A program made the position numbers and the translations under genes. From Betaproteobacteria bacterium (GTDB taxonomy: Bacteria > Pseudomonadota > Gammaproteobacteria > Burkholderiales > SG8-39): a stretch of DNA of 8,726 nucleotides. The notes under the pieces are model-generated. The model did not search any database. It saw nothing but the letters and a program-made list of their open reading frames with translations, and was not told the origin of the DNA. The number at the start of each line of letters is the position of its first letter. Position 1 is the stretch's first letter. The stretch is from positions 1 to 8,726 of the forward strand of contig QYQC01000233.1 in the NCBI GenBank assembly GCA_007280315.1, read 5' to 3'. This document shows positions 1 through 6,661 of this stretch, in pieces.

Positions 1-178
1 GGGCCTGGACGACAAAATGGTCAAGGCGTTCAAGGAACACAATGTCGAGGTGGTTACTTTGACGCCGGCAGAATACGACGCCTGGATCAAGGTGGCCAAG
101 GAAAGCTCCTACGCGACCTTCGCCAAGGAAGTGCCGGAAGGCAAGCAACTGATTGACGAGGCGCTGGGCGTCAAATAA
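1..178 (+). CDS. dctP: TRAP transporter solute-binding protein DctP, C-terminal fragment
   Basis: This is the last 58 codons of a gene that starts before the window, read from base 2 to the TAA at 176-178. The peptide has the usual end of a DctP-family periplasmic binding protein: a 'LTPAEYDAWIKVAK' stretch, where the last helices pack against the lobes, then 'YATFAKEVPEGKQLIDEAL' before a short tail. DctP proteins bind organic acids (C4-dicarboxylates, sialic acid, keto acids, aromatic acids) in the periplasm and deliver them to the DctQM permease. The dctQ and dctM genes directly downstream support the call. The ligand-binding arginine and other pocket residues lie outside the window, so the substrate is unknown. 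The family is fairly sure from the tail plus context; the tail alone would be weaker. Confidence 0.85.
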   Translation, partial: GLDDKMVKAFKEHNVEVVTLTPAEYDAWIKVAKESSYATFAKEVPEGKQLIDEALGVK

Positions 179-197
179 GGCCCGAACCCGCTGGCGG

Positions 198-218
198 GCG
201 GCGGGCGCTGTCCGCCGC
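198..218 (+). repeat. GC-rich hairpin between dctP and dctQ
   Basis: A 7-bp perfect stem (GCGGCGG at 198-204 pairing with CCGCCGC at 212-218) encloses a 7-nt loop, 19 bases after the dctP stop. No T-run follows, so it does not look like a full intrinsic terminator. Stem-loops here could stabilise the upstream binding-protein mRNA or partly attenuate the permease genes, since TRAP binding proteins are needed in excess. That role is an inference. The rest of the 90-bp gap (179-268) shows no clear promoter. Confidence 0.4.
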
Positions 219-268
219 GTCGACTTCACTGACCTAGCCGGCCTGTGGCCGCGCACACTGGATCGTTC

Positions 269-784
269 ATGGGCCTGTTTGTCCGCAGTGTCAAGAAAAT
301 CTCCGTGCTATTCGGCTATGTTGCCGCAGCGCTTATTGCGTTAAGTGTTCTGGTCGTCTGCCATATGGTGTTTGTGCGCTATGCGCTCAACCAGAACACC
401 ATCTGGCAAACGGACTTTGTCACCTACAGCCTGGTGGCGGCAACCTTTCTCGGCAGTCCGTTCGTGCTGACCACGCGTGGCCACGTAGCGGTCGATGTGC
501 TGCCGCTGTATTCAGGCCCGCGCCTGCGCTGGTGGCTGGCCTTGTTCGCTGCTGCAGTAACGCTGTTTTTTTGCGTAACGATGACTGTGCTTACTTTCCA
601 GTTCTGGCAGGAGTCCTGGGATAACAAGTGGGTATCCGATACCATGTGGCGCGCGCGGCTGTGGATTCCCTATTCGGCCCTGCCCATTGGCCTCGGCCTG
701 CTGACCCTGCAGTGCCTTGCAGACCTGATCGGCCTGGTCAGCGGACGTGAACCGCCGTTCGGCATAACCAAGGCCCACCGCTGA
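269..784 (+). CDS. dctQ: TRAP transporter small permease DctQ
   Basis: A 171-residue inner-membrane protein with four hydrophobic segments (about residues 12-34, 46-63, 79-103 and 128-150), the standard DctQ layout and length. The segment 'TIWQTDFVTYSLVAATFLGS' followed by 'TTRGHVAVDVLP' matches the DctQ pattern: an acidic helix start, then FLG, then a G-H-x-x-x-D loop. DctQ joins DctM to form the sodium-dependent permease that accepts substrate from DctP. I prefer ATG 269. An in-frame GTG at 245 would add eight residues (MAAHTGSF) that look unlike a membrane-protein start. Neither start has a strong Shine-Dalgarno, so the exact start is uncertain. The stop overlaps the dctM start by one base (TGATG), pointing to coupled translation. 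Confidence 0.9.
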   Translation: MGLFVRSVKKISVLFGYVAAALIALSVLVVCHMVFVRYALNQNTIWQTDFVTYSLVAATFLGSPFVLTTRGHVAVDVLPLYSGPRLRWWLALFAAAVTLFFCVTMTVLTFQFWQESWDNKWVSDTMWRARLWIPYSALPIGLGLLTLQCLADLIGLVSGREPPFGITKAHR

Positions 785-2100
785 TGAGTCCCGGCATCCA
801 GGGAGCGCTGGTCCTGCTGCTGACGCTGATGATGTTGTTGTCGGGGGCGCCGGTGGCATTCGGGCTCGGCGCGATTTCAATCGTATTCATCGTGATATTT
901 CAGGGATTCGACGCGCTGCACGTGGTAGCCGAGACGTTCTACGCCGGACTGAATGACTTTACCCTGGTATCGATTCCGATGTTCGTGATGATGGGTGCCG
1001 CAATTGGCTCCTCCCCGGCGGGAAAGGACCTGTATGAGGCGCTCGACCGCTGGCTTTATCGCCTGCCTGGAGGCTTGGCGATATCCAACCTGGGCGCGTG
1101 CGCGATCTTCGCTGCGCTGACCGGCTCCTCCCCCGCCTGCTGCGCCGCCATCGGCAAGATGGGCATCCCGGAGATGCGCAAGCGCGGCTATCCGGACGAC
1201 GTCGCGACTGGATCGATCTGCGCCGGCGGCACGCTCGGCATCCTGATTCCGCCGTCGATTACCTTCATTCTCTACGGCATCGCCACCGAAACCTCGATCG
1301 GACGTCTGTTCCTCGCCGGCGTGCTGCCAGGGTTGATGCTCACCGGCATGTTCATGGCCTGGACCTTGTTCATTATCTGGAAGCGGGGATTCCGCTCGCA
1401 CGCTGTCGACTTCCGCTACAGCTGGAAACAGAAATTCCAGTCGATCCCGAAAATCGCCCCGTTTCTGGCGATTATCGCCGGGGTGATGTACGTGCTCTAC
1501 GGCGGCATCGCGACGCCGTCGGAGGCGGCAGGGGTCGGCGCGGCGATGTGCGTGCTAATGGCAGTGGTGATTTACCGCATGTGGCGGCCGAAGGAATGGT
1601 GGGCGATCCTGCGCGATACCACGCGCGAATCGGTGATGATCCTGATGATCATTGCGGCCGCGGTGCTGTTCGGCTACATGCTGACTTCGCTTTATCTCAC
1701 GCAGACGCTGGCGCAGGCGATAGCCGACATGCACGTCAACCGCTGGGTGCTGATGGCGATGATCAACGTGTTCCTGCTGGTGTGCGGATTCTTCATCCCG
1801 CCGGCGGCGGTGATCCTGATGACCGCGCCTATCCTGTATCCGATCATCAAGGCGGCAGGATTCGACCCGGTGTGGTTTGGGGTAATCCTGACCATCAACA
1901 TGGAGATCGGGCTGATCCACCCGCCGGTCGGATTGAATATCTACATCGTCAGTTCGATCGCGCCTGATGTGCCGGTCACGCGCATCATGTGGGGCACCAT
2001 CCCCTATGTACTGTGCATGATGCTGGCGATCGTAATCCTGTGCGTCTTCCCCGAGATCGCGACCTGGCTGCCCGATCGCATGATGGGCAACGTGCACTGA
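784..2100 (+). CDS. dctM: TRAP transporter large permease DctM
   Basis: A 438-residue, highly hydrophobic protein of normal DctM length (about 430), with roughly 11-12 membrane segments. Family motifs appear in order: 'SGAPVAFGLG' near the N-terminus, 'IPMFVMMG', 'ALTGSSPACCAAIGKMGIPEMRKRGY' (the G-S-S-x-A and IPxM-x-x-RGY signature), 'GILIPPSITFILYG', 'TSIGRLFLAGVLPG', and near the end 'LIHPPVGLNIYI'. DctM is the ion-coupled transport subunit and works with DctP and DctQ encoded just upstream. The start overlaps the dctQ stop and has no obvious Shine-Dalgarno of its own, consistent with translational coupling. The gene is intact. Family certain; substrate not determinable. Confidence 0.96.
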   Translation: MSPGIQGALVLLLTLMMLLSGAPVAFGLGAISIVFIVIFQGFDALHVVAETFYAGLNDFTLVSIPMFVMMGAAIGSSPAGKDLYEALDRWLYRLPGGLAISNLGACAIFAALTGSSPACCAAIGKMGIPEMRKRGYPDDVATGSICAGGTLGILIPPSITFILYGIATETSIGRLFLAGVLPGLMLTGMFMAWTLFIIWKRGFRSHAVDFRYSWKQKFQSIPKIAPFLAIIAGVMYVLYGGIATPSEAAGVGAAMCVLMAVVIYRMWRPKEWWAILRDTTRESVMILMIIAAAVLFGYMLTSLYLTQTLAQAIADMHVNRWVLMAMINVFLLVCGFFIPPAAVILMTAPILYPIIKAAGFDPVWFGVILTINMEIGLIHPPVGLNIYIVSSIAPDVPVTRIMWGTIPYVLCMMLAIVILCVFPEIATWLPDRMMGNVH

Positions 2101-2133
2101 CCGCTGCGAATACTGGACGCAGGCGATTGCGGC

Positions 2134-2139
2134 TATAAT
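2134..2139 (+). promoter_or_regulatory. Putative -10 box upstream of tctC
   Basis: A perfect TATAAT lies in the 122-bp gap between dctM and tctC, about 84 bases before the tctC start. At the normal 17-bp spacing the upstream hexamer is TACTGG, a poor -35; a better match (TGGACG, 2114-2119) is only 14 bp away. The -10 alone suggests tctC may be transcribed separately from the TRAP genes, giving a leader of roughly 75 nt. Within that leader I see only a small CCGC/GCGG stem (2187-2199) and no riboswitch fold I recognise. Confidence 0.45.
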
Positions 2140-2207
2140 TTCGCGCCGACCCGGGGTGTACAACGGGCCGAGCTAGAAGTCGATAGCCGCGACAAGCGGA
2201 TAAATCT

Positions 2208-2215
2208 AAGGGAGG
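2208..2215 (+). promoter_or_regulatory. Strong Shine-Dalgarno fixing the tctC TTG start
   Basis: AAGGGAGG ends 7 bases before TTG 2223. An in-frame TAG at 2184-2186 rules out a longer start, and there is no ATG or GTG between that stop and 2223. The ribosome site, together with the signal peptide that follows directly, decides for TTG as initiator. Confidence 0.8.
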
Positions 2216-2222
2216 AAGAATC

Positions 2223-3197
2223 TTGAAAACGTTGCTGCGCATCGTATCGATCGTCATCGCCGGCTTGCTGGCATTGGCACCGACTGTAGCTTCAGCCCAG
2301 ACCTGGCCGACCAAAGCCATCCGCATCATCAATCCCTTCCCGGCGGGCGGCGGTACCGACACCTTTGCCCGACCGCTGTCGGCGAAGCTCACCCAGAGCC
2401 TGGGCCAGAGCGTATACATCGAAAACCAGGGCGGCGCCGGCGGAACCGTGGGTGCGGCGAATGCGGCGCGGGCCACGCCTGACGGCTACACCTTTTTCAT
2501 GGGCGCAATCCATCACACCATTGCCGAAAGTGTCTACACCAAGCTGACCTACAATATCGAGCGCGATTTCATTCCGATCACCACCATAGCCAACGTGCCG
2601 CAGGTAATGGTGGTGAATCCCAAATATCCGTTCAAGACGATCAAAGACCTGGTCGATTACGCCAAAGCTAATCCGGGCAAGCTCAATTTCGGCTCACCCG
2701 GCAGCGGTACCGGGCACCACCTTGCGATGGAACTGTTCATGAAAGTGACGGGAACGAACATGGTCCATGTGCCCTATCGCGGCGCGGGCCCGATGATGCA
2801 GGATTTCCTCGCCGGACAAATCGATCTTGTGTTCGACGGCATGGCCACCTCCGCCACGCAGATGAAAGCCGGGAAACTGCGCGGTCTCGCCATCGCCACG
2901 CCCAAGCGCACACCTGTATTCCCCGACCTGCCGACCATGGATGAAGTCGGCATCCACGGCATGGAAATCAGCACCTGGTATGGGCTGTGGGCGATCAAGG
3001 GCACGCCCAAGGCAATTGTCGACCGCATGTACCAGGAAACCATCAAAGTGATGAACCAGCCGGACATGAAAAACATCTGGGCGTCGCAGGTTGCCGATCC
3101 CGGCGGCATGACCCAGGAGCAGTTCGCTGCTTTCATCCACAGCGAAATCGCGCGCTGGGCCAAGGTGGTCAAGGATTCCGGCGTCAAGCTCGACTAG
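2223..3197 (+). CDS. tctC: TctC/Bug-family tripartite tricarboxylate solute-binding protein (orphan)
   Basis: A 324-residue periplasmic binding protein of normal Bug length. Residues 1-25 form a signal peptide (positive start, hydrophobic core to about residue 20, ASA before a likely cleavage ahead of Q26). The mature protein opens with 'WPTKAIRIINPFPAGGGTD' (the AGGGTD ligand loop at 41-46), followed by 'QSVYIENQGGAGGTVGAANAA', 'PDGYTF', the 'FGSPGSGTGHH' loop, 'VPYRGAGPMMQDFLAGQID' and 'GKLRGLAIATPKRTPVFPDLPT', all typical of the family. Bug proteins bind carboxylates, usually through water-mediated contacts to one carboxyl group. No tctA or tctB permease gene is nearby, as with most of the many orphan Bug genes in Burkholderiales. 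The CoA-transferase starts 8 bases downstream, which suggests a shared pathway or a sensing role for the ligand. Ligand unknown. Confidence 0.93.
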   Translation: MKTLLRIVSIVIAGLLALAPTVASAQTWPTKAIRIINPFPAGGGTDTFARPLSAKLTQSLGQSVYIENQGGAGGTVGAANAARATPDGYTFFMGAIHHTIAESVYTKLTYNIERDFIPITTIANVPQVMVVNPKYPFKTIKDLVDYAKANPGKLNFGSPGSGTGHHLAMELFMKVTGTNMVHVPYRGAGPMMQDFLAGQIDLVFDGMATSATQMKAGKLRGLAIATPKRTPVFPDLPTMDEVGIHGMEISTWYGLWAIKGTPKAIVDRMYQETIKVMNQPDMKNIWASQVADPGGMTQEQFAAFIHSEIARWAKVVKDSGVKLD

Positions 3198-3205
3198 CCG
3201 CTCCC

Positions 3206-4429
3206 ATGCCGGGTCCCCTATCCCACATTCGCGTACTCGACCTTTCGCGGGTTCTGGCCGGCCCTTGGGCCGGCCAGAACCTGGCCGATCTGGGCGCCGA
3301 GGTAATCAAGGTCGAGCGCCCCGAATTCGGCGACGACTCGCGCACCTTCGGCCCGCCCTGGGTGAAGGACAAGAGCGGGAATGACACCAGGGACTCGGCC
3401 TATTTCACCTCCGCCAACCGCGGCAAGAAATCGATCACGCTCAATATTTCGACGGCCGAGGGTCAGGAACTGGTGCGTGAACTCGCGCGCCTGTCCGATG
3501 TCCTGATCGAAAACTACAAATTCGGCGATCTGGCGCGCTACGGCCTTTCCTATGACGACCTGAAATCAGTCAATCCGCGCCTGATCTACTGCTCGGTCAC
3601 CGGCTTCGGCCAGACCGGACCCTATCGCACGCATCCCGGCTACGACTTCATGATCCAGGGCATGGGCGGCATGATGAGTGTCACCGGCGAGCCCGACGGA
3701 TCTCCGGGCGGCGGCCCGCAGCGTGCCGGTGTTCCGGTGGCCGACATCATTACCGGCATGTACGCCAGCATTGCGGTATGCGCGGCGCTCGCGCACCGCG
3801 CCGAAACCGGCGTCGGCCAGCACCTCGATCTGGCGCTGCTCGATTCGCAGATCGCGCTTCTGGCGTATCAAAACACCAACTACTTCGCCACCGGCAAGCC
3901 GCCCGGGCGCATCGGCAATCTGCATCCGAACATCGTGCCCTACCAGCCGTTCAAGACCGCCGACGGCGAGGTGATCCTCGCCTGCGGCAACGACAATCTG
4001 TTTCGCAAATTCTGTGCGGCGGCGGGCTGCACCGAACTCGCCGGCGATGCGCGCTTCGCCAGCAACGGCAAGCGCGTGGAACACCGGGCCGAGCTGACAC
4101 GTCTGCTGCAGGCGGTGTTCTCAAGGCGCGGCACCAGGGAATGGGTCAGGCTGCTCGAGGCGGCCGGCGTGCCCAACGGCCCGATCAACGACGTGTCGCA
4201 GGTGTTCGAAGAGCCGCAGGTAAAGGCGCGCGGCATAAAGGTCGAGCTCGACCATCCGGTTGCGGGCAAACTGCCCACGGTGGCAAGTCCGATGCGCTTC
4301 TCCGCCACGCCGGTTGAGTACAAGCTCGCGCCGCCGGTGCTGGGCCAGCATACCGAGGAAATCCTGCGCGGCCTGCTGCAGAAGACCGATGCTGAAATTG
4401 CCAGGCTAAGGGCGGACGGCGCGGTTTGA
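3206..4429 (+). CDS. Family III (CaiB/BaiF) CoA-transferase
   Basis: A 407-residue cytoplasmic enzyme that would move CoA between an acyl-CoA donor and a carboxylic acid. The N-terminus has the family opening 'IRVLDLSRVLAGPWAGQNLADLGAEVIKVERP'. Further motifs are 'YFTSANRGKKSITLN', 'LIENYKFGDLARYGL' and 'NPRLIYCSVTGFGQTGPY'. D180 in 'GVPVADIITGMYA' aligns with the catalytic aspartate of formyl-CoA transferase (D169) that forms the acyl-anhydride intermediate. Length is normal for the family. I chose ATG 3206, 8 bases after the tctC stop; the open frame runs further upstream inside tctC, but only this start gives the family N-terminus. The ribosome site is poor, so translation is probably coupled to tctC. 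A strong inverted repeat sits in codons 15-26. The acid substrate (for example succinate, itaconate, a hydroxy acid or an aromatic acid) cannot be told from sequence. Confidence 0.93.
   Translation: MPGPLSHIRVLDLSRVLAGPWAGQNLADLGAEVIKVERPEFGDDSRTFGPPWVKDKSGNDTRDSAYFTSANRGKKSITLNISTAEGQELVRELARLSDVLIENYKFGDLARYGLSYDDLKSVNPRLIYCSVTGFGQTGPYRTHPGYDFMIQGMGGMMSVTGEPDGSPGGGPQRAGVPVADIITGMYASIAVCAALAHRAETGVGQHLDLALLDSQIALLAYQNTNYFATGKPPGRIGNLHPNIVPYQPFKTADGEVILACGNDNLFRKFCAAAGCTELAGDARFASNGKRVEHRAELTRLLQAVFSRRGTREWVRLLEAAGVPNGPINDVSQVFEEPQVKARGIKVELDHPVAGKLPTVASPMRFSATPVEYKLAPPVLGQHTEEILRGLLQKTDAEIARLRADGAV
3248..3283 (+). repeat. Long near-perfect hairpin inside the CoA-transferase coding start
   Basis: The bases 3250-3264 (GGTTCTGGCCGGCCC) are the exact reverse complement of 3267-3281 (GGGCCGGCCAGAACC), with only TT between them. 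A G-T wobble (3249/3282) and a C-G pair (3248/3283) extend the stem to 17 pairs. The RNA loop would read CUUG, a known stable tetraloop whose outer C and G pair. It lies 42-77 nt after the A of the start codon and encodes residues R15-L26 of the conserved 'RVLAGPWAGQNL' motif. No T-run follows. It could pause ribosomes or RNA polymerase, or simply reflect codon choice in a conserved motif. Confidence 0.8.
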
Positions 4430-4430
4430 A

Positions 4431-4473
4431 CCCGCGCGAAGCGGGCGCACCGCCGCTGGGTTAAACTGAACCC
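4431..4473 (+). repeat. Two short stem-loops after the CoA-transferase gene
   Basis: CCCGC (4431-4435) pairs with GCGGG (4441-4445) around a GCGAA loop directly after the stop. GGGTT (4458-4462) pairs with AACCC (4469-4473) around AAACTG. Neither is followed by a T-run, so these are weak terminator candidates. The TAAACT within the second could also be a poor -10 for the next gene. I put little weight on either reading. The rest of this 68-bp gap holds only the ribosome site GGAGG (4489-4493) of the next gene. Confidence 0.3.
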
Positions 4474-4497
4474 GGTCTCGTTCTGGTCGGAGGCACG

Positions 4498-5040
4498 ATG
4501 GACGCACCACGCTGGAAATTGCCCGCGATCATCGCGGCAATCGTGCTGATTGGCGGCACGCTCGCCGCCATCTTCTGGATGAGCGCTAACAATCTCGAAG
4601 GCAAGCCGGGATTTTTCGGCCCGGCGCCGCTGCTTGCCGACATCAATCTGTCGCTGGAAATTCTGCTGCTCGCCGGCCTCACCGGCGGATTCTTTCTCGC
4701 GCGGCGCGGCAACATCGACGCGCACCAGATCAACCAGACCACCTGGGTACTGCTCAACCTGGTGCTGGTCGCGTTCATCATGGCGGGCTCGATGCAGGAC
4801 GTGAAACCGGCTAAACCCGGCGATTTTGCAGACGCACGCATCGGCGTAACCTGGTTGCACGCCCTGGCGGGCAGCTTCACCGTCGCCGGCGGCTTGTGGA
4901 TTGTGCTGCAGATGAACGGCATCCTGCCCCGGCGCTGGCACATCAAGTGGTGGAAAAACCTAATGCGCGCCACGCTTGCGGGCTACTGGGTGGTGGCCCT
5001 GGGCGGCCTGGTCACTTACTACTACTGGTACGTCGGCTAG
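4498..5040 (+). CDS. Hypothetical five-helix inner-membrane protein, possibly DUF420/YozB-like
   Basis: A 180-residue integral membrane protein with five likely helices (about residues 8-28, 47-68, 82-98, 118-137 and 157-175). GGAGG four bases before the ATG supports the start. The layout recalls DUF420 (YozB-type) proteins: a helix followed by a basic loop with 'GNIDAHQ' (H76), a helix opening 'WLHALAG' (H121), then 'RRWHIKWWKNLMRATLAGYWVVALGGLVTYYYWY' (H148), similar to the 'H..+.rW..P.WlY...tG..vY' ending of that family. DUF420 genes often lie near cytochrome oxidase genes, but none are here. The three histidines near membrane edges could bind haem or metal; this is inference. The gene converges on the TSUP gene 25 bp downstream and has its own ribosome site, so its link to the genes around it is unclear. 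Family assignment tentative. Confidence 0.8.
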   Translation: MDAPRWKLPAIIAAIVLIGGTLAAIFWMSANNLEGKPGFFGPAPLLADINLSLEILLLAGLTGGFFLARRGNIDAHQINQTTWVLLNLVLVAFIMAGSMQDVKPAKPGDFADARIGVTWLHALAGSFTVAGGLWIVLQMNGILPRRWHIKWWKNLMRATLAGYWVVALGGLVTYYYWYVG

Positions 5041-5065
5041 TCCCCGCGCGGGCGCAGAACCTTCG

Positions 5066-5860
5066 CTACCACAGGCTGACCATCATCTTGGTTGCAAGCG
5101 CATAGAGCAGCAGCGCAAAAATCCTCTTCAGGTATTTGGTCGGGAGGCGGTGAGCGGCCGCGGCGCCCAGGGGCGCGGTCAGGACGCTCGCAAGCGTAAT
5201 TCCGAGCACCGCCGGCAAATACACATAGCCGAAGCTGTGCGGCGGCAGGCCACTTTGCCCCCAGCCGGCGGCGATGAAGCCGATGCTGCTCGCAAGCGCA
5301 ATCGGGAAGCCGACGATCGCCGCCGTGCCTATTGCCGACAGCAGCGGCACATTGCAGTAAAGCGCGAACGGAATGGTGAGGAATGCACCGCCCAGGGCGG
5401 CGAGGGCGGAGACGAAACTGATCACCAGGCCCACCAGCGTCGATCCGAGCGCGCCTGGCAGCTGGCGCGTAGGTTTGGGCTTGCGGTCGATCAGAATGTT
5501 GGTCGCGGCGAAGAACACGACGAGCGTAAACAGGCCGGCGAACACCTGCGTCGAGATCAAGGCGGTAATGCTCGAACCAAGCAGGCCTCCGACGAGGATG
5601 CCGGGAGTGAGCGCCAGTGCCAGGTCCCAGCGCACCGAGCCACGCAGCGCGTGGGCGCGCATGCTCGAGATTGAAGTGAACAGAATGCTCACCATGCCGC
5701 TGCCGACGGCCAGATGCATGATCTGCTCCTTCGGCATGCCCTGAGCTTCGAACAGCATCACCAGCAGCGGCACCATGATGGCGCCGCCGCCAATGCCCAG
5801 CAGACCGGCGAAAAATCCGACCGCCGCGCCGATGACGGCATAGCCGAGCCACCATTCCAT
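5066..5860 (-). CDS. TauE/SafE (TSUP) family membrane permease
   Basis: A 264-residue membrane protein with about eight helices in two related halves, normal for TSUP (about 250-270). The first half carries 'GFFAGLLGIGGGAIMVPLL' (the G-x-G-G-G-x-x-x-V-P signature, residues 15-33). The second carries the matching 'ALAALGGAFLTIPFAL' (152-167), then 'LSAIGTAAIVGFPIALASSIG' and the C-terminal 'AAAAHRLPTKYLKRIFALLL' loop and helix. Family members move sulfite, sulfoacetate, sulfolactate or other small organic anions. The second signature has GGAF where GGGS is more usual. The gene starts 3 bases after the HAD stop; the ribosome site is only a weak GGATAAG. It is therefore likely translated as the last gene of the glpD operon. 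Substrate unknown. Confidence 0.92.
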   Translation of the reverse strand: MEWWLGYAVIGAAVGFFAGLLGIGGGAIMVPLLVMLFEAQGMPKEQIMHLAVGSGMVSILFTSISSMRAHALRGSVRWDLALALTPGILVGGLLGSSITALISTQVFAGLFTLVVFFAATNILIDRKPKPTRQLPGALGSTLVGLVISFVSALAALGGAFLTIPFALYCNVPLLSAIGTAAIVGFPIALASSIGFIAAGWGQSGLPPHSFGYVYLPAVLGITLASVLTAPLGAAAAHRLPTKYLKRIFALLLYALATKMMVSLW

Positions 5861-5863
5861 TGC

Positions 5864-6661
5864 TTATCCGTTCGCGCCGAGCAACAGATCGACGACTTCG
5901 ACGAAGCCCGCGCCGCTCCGGCTTCCGGTTACATAGGCCGGTAGATCATCCAGCCTCGCGCCGAAATCAGCGACGTTGGCGACGCCGACCGAATTGGAAA
6001 AGAACTTGAACATCGGCGCATCGTTGGGCGAGTCGCCGACGAACAGATAGCGGGCCTCGTCGCGCGCCAGATCGACGCCGTGGCGTTCCTGCATCAGGGT
6101 ACGCGTCATGCCCAGCTTGTCGTAGTCGCCGAACCAGCCGTTGACGTGGATGGAACTGATTTTCGCCGTCATGCCGGCCGCGCGCATCAGCGCAACGATT
6201 CTGTCCACCTCGGCATGCGGCAGGCGCGGCACGTCTTCGCAGTAATCGATCGCCAGATCGGCCTCGCGGTAGCGCTGGTCCGATGCAAGAGCGCAGCCCG
6301 GCACTTCGCGCAGGATGCGCTCGCCCACGGCGGCCATGGTTTCACGGCAGTCGGCGCGCACCGCCGCATCCTGCAGAAAGCGCTGTACCAGTTTCTTTTT
6401 GCTGGTATCGAAATAGAAATAGAACGCGCCATTCTCACCCACTACCGCGTCCACCGGCCACATGCGCGCAATATGGTCGCACCAGCCGGCGGGCCGGCCG
6501 GTGATCGGAATCACCAGCTTGCCGCGATCACGCAGGCGTTCCAGCGCGGCATAGGCCCGTGCTGTAAGTCTGCCCTCGCTGGTGAGCGTGTCGTCGATGT
6601 CACAGAACACGCCGCGCATTTGTTTCACCACTGCGGCGGGCAGCGCCGCAAGCGGCTTCAT
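5864..6661 (-). CDS. HAD superfamily (type IIB) phosphatase
   Basis: A 265-residue soluble hydrolase with the full HAD motif set. Motif I is 'CDIDDTLT' (D21 nucleophile, D23 acid/base, T25); motif II is 'PITGR' (T54); the motif III lysine is likely K182 in 'DYDKLGM'; motif IV is 'GDSPND' (D210, D214). The insert between motifs II and III, with 'GENGAFYF', fits the C2-cap type IIB group, which includes Cof, sucrose-phosphatase-like and mannosyl-3-phosphoglycerate phosphatase-like enzymes acting on sugar phosphates and similar small molecules. The start at 6661 overlaps the glpD stop (ATGA); an upstream extension of the open frame lies inside glpD and is rejected. Close coupling to glpD hints at a three-carbon or glycerol phosphate substrate, but the sequence does not show it. 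Confidence 0.92.
   Translation of the reverse strand: MKPLAALPAAVVKQMRGVFCDIDDTLTSEGRLTARAYAALERLRDRGKLVIPITGRPAGWCDHIARMWPVDAVVGENGAFYFYFDTSKKKLVQRFLQDAAVRADCRETMAAVGERILREVPGCALASDQRYREADLAIDYCEDVPRLPHAEVDRIVALMRAAGMTAKISSIHVNGWFGDYDKLGMTRTLMQERHGVDLARDEARYLFVGDSPNDAPMFKFFSNSVGVANVADFGARLDDLPAYVTGSRSGAGFVEVVDLLLGANG

Noticed and set aside
2987..3205. Upstream extension of the CoA-transferase frame into tctC
   Set aside because: The added residues are a shifted reading of tctC and do not resemble the family; ATG 3206 gives the expected N-terminus.
3940..4941. Minus-strand open frame (333 codons) spanning the CoA-transferase and membrane-protein genes
   Set aside because: It crosses two well-supported plus-strand genes and their gap, with no motif or ribosome site.
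5043..5052. CCCGCGCGGG palindrome between the convergent membrane-protein and TSUP genes as a shared terminator
   Set aside because: It has no loop unless pairs are lost and no T-run on either side.
5450..5469. CGCGCC/GGCGCG inverted repeat inside the TSUP gene
   Set aside because: Six GC-only pairs in GC-rich coding DNA are expected by chance.
5037..5855. Second minus-strand frame across the TSUP gene
   Set aside because: It is a shifted, arginine- and histidine-rich reading of the same DNA; the other frame has the membrane helices and TSUP motifs.
6386..6407. TACCAG/CTGGTA inverted repeat around a T-rich loop in the HAD gene
   Set aside because: Only 6 bp, within coding sequence for 'TSKKKLV'; probably chance.
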